From: Siphonodentalium dalli
Taxonomy: Eukaryota; Mollusca; Scaphopoda; Gadilida; Siphonodentaliidae
Direction: 5' to 3'
DNA length: 64,000 nt
Assembly: GCA_032622095.1 (NCBI GenBank)
Contig: CP136061.1
Location: forward strand, 199,818,244 to 199,882,243
Positions 44,683 through 55,700 of this stretch are shown here, one piece after another. The translations under genes and the position numbers were made by a program. Below the pieces are notes generated by a model. That model searched no databases and was not told the DNA's origin. It saw only the letters and a list, made by a program, of their open reading frames with translations. How positions within the stretch are numbered: position 1 is the first letter of the stretch; each line of letters opens with the position of its first letter.

Positions 44683-45847
44683 GAGGCGGAACGAAGCTGT
44701 ATGGAATAGGCTTGGTCAGTCTCCTGAGTCGAAGGCACGCATGAGAAAAATGACAAGTCCGCCAAATGAAGGACAAAGGCATGGTAATCGTTTCGATACG
44801 ATGACACGGGAAAATCAAGAACACCTTGCAGAATTTGAGGTATCCGATCGAGATTGTGACGGACAAATCGGCAGAGGCATGGATAACCGATTAGTTAAAT
44901 CAGCTGACAAGAATGCGAGACGGATCATTAGCAACAAAGTACAAACACGCAGAATGTGTGAGTATAAATGCACAGAAAAACAATTTCCGTCGAGGAACAA
45001 CCATAAAACGAATATAAATATTGGTCAGCAGAAACATGGGTATAATTACACAGGCAGAAACATAGATACCGACATTGGAAACCACACCACCATCCAATGC
45101 GAACACATGGAAGTATCTCGAAGGTTCATCAACATTACAGAAAGTCAAAGTGTGGATGTAAGGGAAACCACGTTCAATTCAGAATTATATCGGGAAACTG
45201 GCGTAAAAGCAAAAATTGTTAGAGGCATGGGTGAACGATTATATGAACCATCTGTCAAGCGAACGAAATTGGCGACTGCCGACAAAGGAGAAGAGTACAG
45301 CGATCACAACCGCAAAGAACAACAATTCATGCCGAGTGACAAGCAACAAACGAATATAAATAGTGGTCAGAAGAAACAGAGATATTGTTCAGGCATACCT
45401 GATATAGACACTGGGAACCGGAACAGCATCGAACAAAAGTATATGTCTCTCATGCTCATCAATATTCAAGAAAGCCGAAGTAAGGATGATATAAAATCAC
45501 TAAACGAAGACAAGTATAACATTAATACAATTATCAAGCGTATAACTCCCATTAACCCCAAGATCATAACATCATTTACTAGAATCGGAGTGAAATCAGA
45601 AAAGAAATGTCGGCCGATTAAAATAACAGTCCCAGAGTATGCTGTGAGTTGCATGATTAGCGGCGCGGTTGATTATAACAGGAAACATAAGGAGATTCCA
45701 ACCAACAAGAAGGTGTTCATCAACCCGGAATTGTCAAAAGAAAGCATGGCTGAACTCAAGGCCATGCAGAGTCTGCTCAGGGATAAACAGAGGCAGTTCC
45801 CCGAGAAACAATTCCAAATAAAAGGTGACAGTATTGTAGAGAAATAA
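44683..45847 (+). CDS. Probable last exon of a two-exon gene; internal 116-residue duplication
   Basis: The acceptor CCGTTTTTTTCAG|G at 44682/44683 opens a 388-codon frame starting RRNEAVWNRLGQSP and ending at TAA 45845-45847. Phase matches the donor at 34022 (two bases plus one), and both pieces are Lys/Arg/Glu/Asn-rich. The exon contains two tandem related segments: RGMDNRL (44873) and RGMGERL (45221), TNINIGQQK (45006) and TNINSGQKK (45348), then DIGN/DTGN and NITESQS/NIQESRS. This implies an ancient in-frame duplication of about 348 bp. The C-terminus (LSKESMAELKAMQSLLRDKQ) looks helical. It continues uninterrupted to the stop while the surrounding DNA is transposon. The family is not recognised. 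VWNRLG and the upstream EEGEISD suggest a nuclear RNA-associated protein, as a guess only. Confidence 0.62.
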
Positions 45848-46219
45848 TAGGATAATACATATAAACCAGTTCCAGACCTTTCTTTGAGTTTCTGATCATT
45901 TCACAACCCATACGACTACAGAATAAGTATTCTCACCCATTGTATATACACGTGGTGTGGTAATTTATTACACACCCGTAGTTGTATTCTCAGTGAATGG
46001 TACTTGCAATGGTTCCATCTTGCATATGCTGTAAGAGTTTGATTATTTGCAATGAAACTATCTTGGATTAGTCAATTAAAAAAAATAGATATACATTGGA
46101 ATCGTCCATTATTCATCTGGAGGGGTTTTCATGAAATATAAGCAGACGACAGACAGACGGATAACACAACTTCACAAGTGCAGAATAATTCATATTCATT
46201 GATGGGAAATGTTCAGATG
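45848..46219 (+). other. Probable 3' untranslated and flanking sequence
   Basis: No coding. An AATTAAAA word near 46074 could act as a variant polyadenylation signal. From about 46170 the sequence is paralogous to 28600. Confidence 0.35.
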
Positions 46220-46672
46220 TTAAAGGTACTCAATCAGATTCGATGGTCCCCATATCATCAGATTCAGCAACAACAATATTTATTTTATATGCCGCTTCAG
46301 TTATCAGAATAGATTAATTGCCCAAAATTAATGCTAATCACATTCAAATATAGTATAAAATTGCCTAAAACATGTTAGTTGTCAACATTGTTTTTAACGA
46401 AATTTTGCCGGTTTGTCAAATATCTGACACAAAAAAGCTTTTTGATATTAGAGTTATCCATTTGCATCCGCAATTTCGTCCGATACCGTCTTCTAGACTT
46501 TTTACTGCGCCACTAAATGTATCGGTGGTGAAAAGTAATAGATTTCAAAACTCGATATCAGATCACTCTGAGCTTTGATGGGTGGCTTCTTCGACATGAA
46601 TAAAATAATTTTTACCCTCGAAGCCAAGGAAAGAATAATTTGCGAGCGTTAATTCGGATTATTCATCTTTAA
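46220..46672. mobile_element. Family A MITE (A10)
   Basis: TTAA + AGGTACTCAATCAGA at 46220, right end ATTCATCT + TTAA at 46669-46672. Diverged subfamily with 16113-16560. The paralogous segment at 28650 lacks this insertion. Confidence 0.88.
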
Positions 46673-47782
46673 GTTCAATAAAATCATATGGTCGGTTGTT
46701 GAACTTATTTTCTGAACATTTTCAAAGGGAACTACTCCTCAATGAGTATTTTGTAAAGAACGAGTTAAGCCCAATATAGACGAACAGTTTAATAAACATT
46801 TGATATGACAAAACCATTTACATCAATGTACACAAATCACAATAAAGTTGGAAAGCGATAGATATAGTTAATTAATAGATATATTAATTAATACATGTTA
46901 CCTATAACCGGACCCGTCATTGAGATGGTATGTTTTGTGCAAGGACATCGCTAGGAGAGTAGACCTTCGGGGTAGGGATGCCTAGATGTAACCTCACACA
47001 TTCAACCTGACATAACGTAAGTTCCTAAAGGGATTCCGGGCCTTACGAAGTGGGTTCATGCGAAACAACGTAATTTTAAAGTCTTAAAATCATATACATC
47101 TATAGACTAAACTGTTTGTAGTTACTAAGCATTTAGCTAGGTTTGTTGACAAATTACTGTAACAATGTTTTCAACACGTGAAATTTCGTTATTTGGAGCG
47201 TTATCAATAATTAATGAGAACAAAGTTAATCTATTCCTCCTGTTGTTCTTGGTGGTGATACTGTTATAGACTTTAATAATTTTTGAACTTTGAAGGCATT
47301 GGGTCCCCTTAACTCTGGTAAATGTTCGTCACACTCTATTTAGTTAGATATCTTCCCATTGGTAACTCAGGTGTTACTCCAACTGATGGAACATCCAATC
47401 TAATACACATATTTCGGAATATTTCTGACTGAGGGAGATTTCGGCATCATTCAACTAAAAGTAGATGTTCTTTTCACTTTGGCCTAAAACAATTGTTCGT
47501 ACAATAAATACAAGGGATCTCCAACAAGTTATGTTGGGATATAAGATTTTATGAAACGAGTTTGATAAATTTGTTTCACAACGAGTCATAATGATCTCAA
47601 TTCATTTCATGGGATTCCCTACATTCCATTGATCAGGCTGGGCGCAATTTCATTGGTTTTGACACAACAACTCATTGGAGGGCGGAATCCAACCTCTATA
47701 ATAAAACTGATTACAGGCGACATATTCATTATTTATTACCCTTGATCATGGCAATCTATGAGACACCATCTTAGAGTTAGTA
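46673..47782. other. No gene; dispersed repeat copy
   Basis: 46673-46780 matches 28660-29220 (minus E1). About 47120-47340 matches 26700-26950. The rest is unrecognised. Confidence 0.45.
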
Positions 47783-48248
47783 TTAAAGGTACTCAATCCG
47801 ATAAAACTCCTCTCAATTACTATTTCAATGGCTTCGGGGGTCAAAAATATTTGATTCTAGTCGAGGAAGTCACCCATCAAAGCTCAGATTTGTTATATAT
47901 CGATTTTAGAAATCTATTAATTTTCATTATCGGGAATACTTTCTGGCCCAGAACGCAGTCAAAATTGCGTTATTATTACCACTTGATTTTAGAGTTATCC
48001 ATCCTTGTCTGTTTGAATAGTGTTTTGGTGTACACATCTCGAGCAGGATACGAAATTGACGGCAATTATTAGTACTCATCTCGAGAACATAACAAATTTC
48101 AAAAATCAATATCTAATAACTCTGAGCTTTGTTTGATGGGTTCCTCGACTCGAAGCCAAATAAATAGTAATATAGGACCCTCTGATCGGATTGTTGTTGT
48201 TGGAATCTGTTGAGATGGGGACCCTCTGTTCGGATTGAGTACCTTTAA
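47783..48248. mobile_element. Family A MITE (A11)
   Basis: TTAA at 47783-47786 and 48245-48248. Same asymmetric subfamily as 41905-42378, with a short deletion in the right arm (AATCAAATATT...ACCCCC missing near 48145). Confidence 0.9.
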
Positions 48249-48310
48249 TCAATGATATTTATTACTGATTATTCTTCCGCATCTTGTTTTTTTCTAACTA
48301 CTACTGAATG

Positions 48311-48787
48311 TTAATGGTACTCAATCCGACCAGACGCTCCTAAATTCCTATTTCTTTGGCTTCGGGGGTAAAACATATTTGATTCGAGTCGAAGAACCCA
48401 CCCATCGAAGCTCAGAGTGATGAGATATCGATGTTTGAATTTTGCTGTTTCTATTGTTTGTGGACCAGATCTTATCCAGGACCACGCGCTCAAACGGACA
48501 AAGTGCGGTTGTAAGACTGATAACTCGAAAATCAAGTGGTTATTATTGTTAATAGTAACCACTTGATTTTAGAGTTATCCATCTTACAAACGCAATTTGT
48601 CCGTTTTTTGCACGTGGTCCTCGAAAAGATTGGTCCACAAACAATAGAAACAGCAAATTTCAAACATCGATAGCTAATCACTCTGAGCTTTGATGGGTGG
48701 GTTCCTCGACTCGAATCAAATATTTTTTACCCCCGAAGTCAAAGAAATAGTCATTTAGGAGCGTCTGATCGGATTTCGTACCTTTAA
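48311..48787. mobile_element. Family A MITE (A12), palindromic subfamily
   Basis: TTAA + TGGTACTCAATCCGA at 48311 and TTTCGTACCT + TTAA at 48784-48787. It is 477 bp with long complementary arms around the centre at 48545. Only 62 bp separate it from A11. Confidence 0.9.
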
Positions 48788-48977
48788 GATTCTCAAAACC
48801 AGGCATGTACTCCATATTTTGAAGAAAAAAAATGATTTCGTAATCGTGGGAAAGCCGCGTCATCCTGGAAATTAAATTTTTAAGAGAGTTACAGAGACTT
48901 AAATTTGATGGTTATCGTCGGCTTGTCAATGTGCAGGTATGTTTCATTAACAGTCATCCGCCGGGTTATCCACATAG

Positions 48978-49770
48978 GCTCTTATGTATTCCCGTGTGCA
49001 TTTTATTAAGCCATATAGCGATATGATGTTTCTGGATATCTCAGACATCAGATAAAAAGGTTGCTAGACACCTGGACATTGCGACTGGGTGTATTTATGA
49101 CGCCATCAAGATGAGCGCCATCCAGCACTGAGTCAGTTTGGCCAATAGCTGGTTGCGAATCAGACATAAACCTGAATATCTCTCTACTGTAAGTGTTGTG
49201 ATACTACATGTATTACACCAGCCCCCCCCCCCCCTCGACAGAAAACAAAATGGCCACTATAAACCATATAATGGACAACATAATATGTTCTACTCCTGGT
49301 CTTATTTCTGTCAGCTGTATTTAAACATCTGAATTTAAAACATGTAATTTAACCCGAAATAAATTGTGGGATTCTCGGTAAGTGTTAAATAGAAAAGAGC
49401 TGCATTTGATAAGGAAAATGCAAAAAATTTAAATACGAGGATTGCCATATCACTACACTCACAACTGTGCATCTACAATCAAGGTAGCGACCAAGAGGGC
49501 TGCCAAAATGGAGAAAACGCATACAATATTTTCTTTCATTTTGAGACCAATCCTGAGGAGGGGACTGGTGAACATATGTGAATATATTTGCTCCCTGTTG
49601 ACGAAAGATCATGCCAATTAGATACGATATTAATGTTTTGCAAGCCATGACTTACAGGAAAATTATGAGACTGAAACCAGGAAAAATTATATAAACTCAT
49701 CAAGATGGTAGCCATGAACAATTTCTGAATGGGCACTGACTCTGGGAGAAATGTCAAACCGATTCAGTGT
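48978..49770 (+). repeat. Family G arm fragment (G1)
   Basis: Collinear but diverged relative to 52712-53640: CTCTTATGT...CCCGTGTGCATTTT, CGACTGGGTG.ATTTATGACG, ATCAAGATG, TATATTTGCTCCCTGTTG. Includes a C14 run near 49205. Confidence 0.7.
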
Positions 49771-49876
49771 CTAGTCTTAAATTTTGGATAGCACCATCTT
49801 CAAAGTCGCGAATCCCAGGTGTTTTATGCACGTTCTCATGAACCCCACTGTTCCGGGCGACGGAAGAGAACGTGAT

Positions 49877-50310
49877 TTAAACAGATCACATTATACAAAA
49901 TATATGCCATATTATATACCATTTGAAAGAGGAAGCTCCAAAACATTGTATCATCAACTTGTCCGATGTAATGAATTGTGAACATGTTGTATTTGTTGAG
50001 ATACGGACGTGTTTTCTGTGCTTAAGTTTCATCTGAATTGTACTGCATAGTCTTATTATTTCCAATGGAAGGGGAATAACGCTATTTCTTAGTTTGAACT
50101 ACGTTGCATTCTGGGAGCCAAATCGGGGGAAATGTTTCTATGATTTCAGTTATTTGATATTACTCTATGGGCATCTTCCGAGACACAGACGTTCCAAATG
50201 GCGAATTATAGTATTTTAATAATATATTATGTCGTAGATTGTTATTAATACCGTATATCAAGGCACTATAAAACAATAGACGGTGACACGAAAATTAAAT
50301 GGATATTTAA
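49877..50310. mobile_element. Family B MITE without the C insertion (B3)
   Basis: The right terminus is degraded (CGAAAATTAAATGGATAT + TTAA at 50307-50310). The internal phrase ATCAACTTGTCCGATG near 49950 is the uninterrupted version of the point where C lies in B2. Confidence 0.85.
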
Positions 50311-51662
50311 GATCACACGACGCTGTGAATCATATGAATAATCTTATGCATGTGCTTGCATGGGATGCTTGGCAATCTCACGTATCAGCAGAGACATGGC
50401 AATGACTTGATGTCTCTGTTGGGGTGGGGGTGTCTACCTTCCATTCGCATCGCCCTTTCATGAGTTCATTCCAACTGTTAGAAATATCCATCCTGTCACC
50501 CTCGTAAGGTTGGAAATTTTCCAAATGATGGCTATTTCATAAGAAAAAGTAAAATATGCGACTGTTAGTCTAAACAAATTCACCACCAATTACTTGTTCG
50601 AAAAGTTAAACTATGAGAACAGTTTCAACCTTTATTTGGTGTAGAATTTAAAACTAATGTTGTGCCAGGCATAACACGTTAAACAGTCAGGCATGAAATT
50701 TCCAAAATTTTAAATGTTGGCCAAAGTTGGGGGTGATTATCCCGAAATCTGATCCTGTCGACGCGTCCGTGGTAATCAGTATCAACACCGACTATGTGGA
50801 CCTGTTATAATGGCATGCTTGTAGTGCATAGGCACTGCTGATTTAGGTTCTTTACAGGCGGTGCAGTGAGAGGCGTTTTTGGATAAATTTACACCAAACA
50901 TATTACAGATGGTTGTCCGAAAGGATCTCAAAGTCGTCGAAATGTGAGAGTTTAACCCGCCAAATGAAACAAACGCAGCCATGATCAAACTATACACGTT
51001 CTTAATAATAATCGATCTATTTATATAGCGTATTATACAGTGCATTAGTTTCATTGCTATTTATATAAATTATTACCACGGTCATATAGGGCACATGACA
51101 TCATTGTCATTCCCAATCTCATACGAGGAAGCAACCCAGCTGAAACGGAATCTTGTGCATATCAAGGTTAACATACTGTCATGATCTGTCGACACCGAAC
51201 CGAGTACTATTTTAACACGTGAGTGGTGCGAAGCAGTCACAGTATTTGCTCAAGGATAACTAATTGTCACGATATTTGAACAGCGTACGATCCGACAATC
51301 GCACGCGTCGCATAAGTCGACCAAGTCAGTGTGGTGTAAAACTCACAATAGTCCACCACTGGGCGGCGAACTCATCTCGATGTGGAGCTCCACGTGGTCT
51401 TTTATGTTTCACACTGACAATTGCATCATGTGAATTCGTTCGGATTCGTTAAAGATTTAAAACATAACAGCACTTGTTATTAACATAATCGCATTGCTGC
51501 AATCTACATCATAGCCAAATAAGCAGGAACCTCCATAACCATGGCATTATAACAGGAAACGTTGATCATCGGTTGGATATCGGTGACAGGATATCGCTGG
51601 TGGAGAGAAAACTGTTACCTGGCGTCATTGATACGTGTTCCCGCGCAGCAGGCGTGGTTATG
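50311..51662. other. No gene; family N fragment
   Basis: 50455-50745 is a family N copy (AACAGTCAGGCATGAAATTT). The remainder shows no coding evidence. Confidence 0.45.
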
Positions 51663-51887
51663 TTATTTGTCCTCCTGATCCAAGTTACCATGACCTTTCT
51701 TTCGGCACACCAAAACTGGTATTGGCGAATTGTGAACGAGAAAGTCGCTAAAGCTAGAGACGAAAGTACGCTTGATGGCACCCATTCCTCGGGTGCCTGT
51801 AATGATCATCACAGCGTGCTCCTCCATAGCAGCGTTTATAAGCGCCTCTCCAGCTTTACCAATCACAACACGAATCTTCCCTTGGAA
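51663..51887 (-). CDS. Universal stress protein (UspA domain), last exon
   Basis: On the minus strand the acceptor TTTATTCTTGTAG precedes a phase-0 exon: FQGKIRVVIGKAGEALINAA, then EEHAVMIITGTRGMGAIK, then SDFLVHNSPIPVLVCRKK, ending at TAA (51663-51665). This is the C-terminal half of a Usp domain: the GKAGEAL turn, the strand before the ATP loop, and the final PVLV strand. The ATP-binding signature G-2x-G-9x-G-(S/T) is present as GTRG + nine residues, but its last Gly is Ser (SS). Earlier exons, which would lie at higher coordinates, were not found in the window, so they may be beyond the large foldback or lost. Confidence 0.85.
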   Translation of the reverse strand, partial: FQGKIRVVIGKAGEALINAAMEEHAVMIITGTRGMGAIKRTFVSSFSDFLVHNSPIPVLVCRKKGHGNLDQEDK

Positions 51888-52202
51888 CTACAAGAATAAA
51901 TCAGATATTAATGAGTATATACAAAGAAGCCATGATTCAAATTAAATACTTTTACAATCTTCTTCTTTTGACCGAATCTTTTCATATAAATTATTGCATG
52001 CAACATTGCTATCACCCTTAGATCATAGTTTGTTCAGGTCGCTATGGTCAAGTGAATTTTAGTGGTCACAGGAAACTTTGATAATTAATATTGGGTCCAA
52101 TGGAGCTTTCCACTAGTTCACTCTATGTGAGAATCTTAATTCATCTAAATATTTGAAGCGAGTAACTAGGCTACTAACGAACACAATTTCTTGATTTTAG
52201 GT
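51888..52202. other. Upstream intron of the stress-protein exon
   Basis: No coding seen. If the gene is intact, this is the start of a long intron in minus-strand orientation. Confidence 0.4.
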
Positions 52203-52339
52203 AAAACTAATTTGTATACACCTTGTTCTTATACCAATCAAAAACATGGCACAAACAGTATGTTATTATACTTCCATGGTGTAACCAAGGAAGTATATTG
52301 TTTTTCTATTGGGGTTGTTTAAAACTAATTTGTATACAC
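52203..52339. repeat. 99-bp dispersed unit flanked by 19-bp direct repeats
   Basis: AAAACTAATTTGTATACAC occurs at 52203-52221 and 52321-52339. Between them is a 99-bp unit (CTTGTTCTTATACCAATCA ... ATTGGGGTTGTTT). The same unit with few changes is at 58937-59035, without such flanks. The direct repeats look like a target-site duplication. Confidence 0.85.
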
Positions 52340-52711
52340 ATAATGGGTCGCTGTGACATGGGTTTTTACTAGTGCCAAAATGCGGTTTATAACATCTCTC
52401 CCAAAACCGCTATACTGATAGGGCTCAAATTTGGTGTGAAGGTTTCTTGTATGACAAATGTTCACATTTGTTCTTTAGCCGCTGGTCCGTCAATTAGGGT
52501 CCATGTCACCGACAGATAACTCTTAATAATATAGATGTTTTGTTAAACTGTTATAACAGTTTAGTATAATAAATCAAGTTGGCGCTAATACCGTACGCTA
52601 CTACGCATGTATGCATAGGCATTCGCACTGTGGGGACTTGAATATCGAATGTTGATCAGTATAGTTGACATCACGTCATGCATGTGACGTCGTTCACAGA
52701 AACTCGTTACC
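52340..52711. other. No gene recognised
   Basis: Contains 'CTGATAGGGCTCAAATTTGG'-type noncoding phrasing. No repeat boundary is seen. Confidence 0.35.
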
Positions 52712-55700
52712 ATTAGTAGAGGCTCTTATGTCCATTTTTTGGCTCCCGTGTGCATTTTGTGAAGAAATATAGCCACTATGCTCATGATGTTGCTTGATAT
52801 CTGGGGCACCAGAAAACAAATGTTAGACACCTGGGGGTCGCGACTGGGTGGATTTATGACGTCATCAAGATGGCCGCCATCCAACATTTCAGAGTAGGCA
52901 CTGAATCAGTTTGATTAATAGCTAGTAGTGAATTTATGGTAGGAAGTATAATATTTCTCTACTGTTGTGATACTATGATAACAGGCTTCACCTTGATAGA
53001 AAAATTGACCACATTTAACCAAGATGGCCGCCAAAATGGCGACCGAAGTTTGGGAAAATGATGAATTTTCACACATTTCTCTTAAACATTCACGGTTGTT
53101 TGAAATCTGTGGCTAATAGCAACTTAATTTTAAATAGATGTGAACACCTAACCATTTGGACATGATAATATGTCATAGTTTGTGTCTTATTCCTACAAAA
53201 TGTCGTCAAAATGTGAATTCATAAATATGCTATGAAATTTTACCAAATATCGATTTTGTAATTCAAGCCAAGTGTTACCCAGAAAATGGCTGATTTTGAT
53301 GACAAACATTTGCAACAGGTATAAACATATAGATTGCCATATAATTACAACCAAAAAAGTGCATCTGTATTCAAGATGGCGACCAAAATGGTTGCCAAAA
53401 TTGATAAATCACTAAAATTTGTCAAATTTTCTTTGATATCACTCCTAATTTGCGATTTAGTTAATATAGGTGAATATATTTGCTCCGTGTTGGCGTAATA
53501 ACATGGAGATATAAAACAATATGATAGTTTGTGAACAATGGCTGTTTATACTCAAGAATTCGAGAGAATGAAACGACGAAAATGAGATGAAATCATCAAA
53601 ATGGCAACCATGAACAATTTCAGAGTTGGCATTGAGTCTGGGAGGAAAATTTAGATAGTGAAATGATTATGTTTCGCGACCAATAATACCATTGGATCAC
53701 ACTTCCTCTTGACGGTGCAATTTGGACCTAAAAATCCAAGATGGCTCCCAAAACGGCGACCGAAATTCTAATTATTGATGATTTTTCACACTTTTGAAAT
53801 CGGTGGCTACTAGCAACCTTATTTTGAATGAATTATACTATCTAATCATTCGACAACCATGATATGTTAGATTAAGATATTATTATCCACATGAATCTAA
53901 ATTCATGATGGTGACTCAGATGGTTACCAAAATGGAGAAATCATCCAAATTTGCTAGTTTTCATTGATAACGCTCCTAATGTGGGTTTCAGTGACTACTG
54001 GTAAACACATTTGTTCCCCTGTTGACAAAAGTGCCAGGAATGCTGATACAATATGAATATTTTGCGAACAGTAGCTGCTTATATCCGAGATTTCATGAGA
54101 ATGGAAACAGAAACCATGAAAAGTAGATAAATTCATCTGATGTTGACCTATTTGAAAATATCCAAATCTGAATATATGCCGATTACATCGATCATTACAT
54201 GTACAGCGGAAATGTCCTGATTTGGGTGACTCGACTGGAGACAAATCCCTACCTCAACTATAAGGCTGTCGGTATTGAGCAATACTTTAATTACTTCCCC
54301 TTGATATCGCCCCCTTATGGGGTTTGGCTAAGAATTTTTCACTTGACTCCCGTATTGCTCATGTAATGCCATCGTACTAAGTCAATTCTACCGAAATTAA
54401 GCTGCTCACGGAAATTAATTGAATGGACATCACACAATGCAGTACCCAAAAACAGTAGCGGCATATAATGCGTTGACATTACAGACATATTCCATGTTAA
54501 CAAGCTTAATAATTAGTGTATACTAAGTCCAAATATAAGAATAGGAGCTAATATTTGTGTGATTCGTTCTTATTAATATGCATATACGAAAACACAGGGT
54601 ATACTTTTGTGAAACTGAATTTTATTACAATTGCTCGTCCTTGAATAACATCTAGTTCATATTGGGTGTGCATCAGGGGATTATATGACAGTAATTGGTT
54701 TGTCGCAGACTACCAAACGAGAGCGTTCAGATGTGAGCTCTATCTATCGTCTGCGAAGAAGAATCGCATCGGCGGATTTCTACCAGACCTCTGCTTATTA
54801 CATGCGATATATAGCGACTAGAGATAAATTATGCTGAGGTTCGTACCAAAACAGAAACTGTTGTGGAGCTCTGGACAGCTCATAGGTCAACTAACTGACT
54901 CCAGACCCAAGATTTGCGAAAGCGTGGCTGATTTTGATCGAGCTAGGATAGGAAGATAGCCTCATATAATGAGTTCAATTGGTATACATGTGTATTTGAG
55001 TTCCACAGAGATAGTTTTCTGGATATCGCACATACTACAAGTTCGTTCCGTGTATGATCCCCATCTTCCTGTGCAGAACTTATGCACTTATGTCATATTT
55101 GTCACATGTGTTATCGAAGTTCTTTCATGCTTGTGTTATGCGGTCTCATCAAAATGTCATACAAGAAACATATTCACACAAAATTTTCTTTAAATGCCTG
55201 CATTTCTGTAACTGTATCGGCTATCGGCAATGTTCCAGATAAAATTGATAATAATTTTCGCACCAATGCACAGTTCGACTTGGCTGTAGAGGCAATTCAA
55301 CTCACCGACATGTTGGGGTACATGTATTATTATTGGGTGGAAAGTTTGTAGTATTCTTTCCAGATGTTTTATACAGGAACATTTGATATCCCACTACAAT
55401 GAAATCAGGTCTGCAGAAAACTCAGGTCGTTAAACGTTGTAATATTATACCTTCCTGAGCAATAGTTGAAGTATATTTCAGTTATGGACTCTTCAAATAG
55501 CTAACAATCCACAATATTCTCTCAATTCAAGAATAACATTGTTATCTATTACTTCCAACTTTTGCGCAGTATCTATATTCCATGCTTGTTATTGGCCTAC
55601 TTGTGGATCCGACTATTATGGTTGTACGGTTTGCCAGCAAATTCTATAAACTACATTTGTTCGATGGACAATTAAAGGATTTCGTTCGAGATTGCGGGGT

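Noticed and set aside
51573-51899. 108-codon plus-strand frame
   Set aside because: It is the antisense of the universal stress protein exon, which has clear family motifs and an acceptor.
52230-52260. Minus-strand FDWYKNK reminiscent of the stress-protein N-terminal half
   Set aside because: It lies in the 99-bp dispersed repeat, is broken by frame in the second copy and lacks the rest of the domain. Treated as chance.
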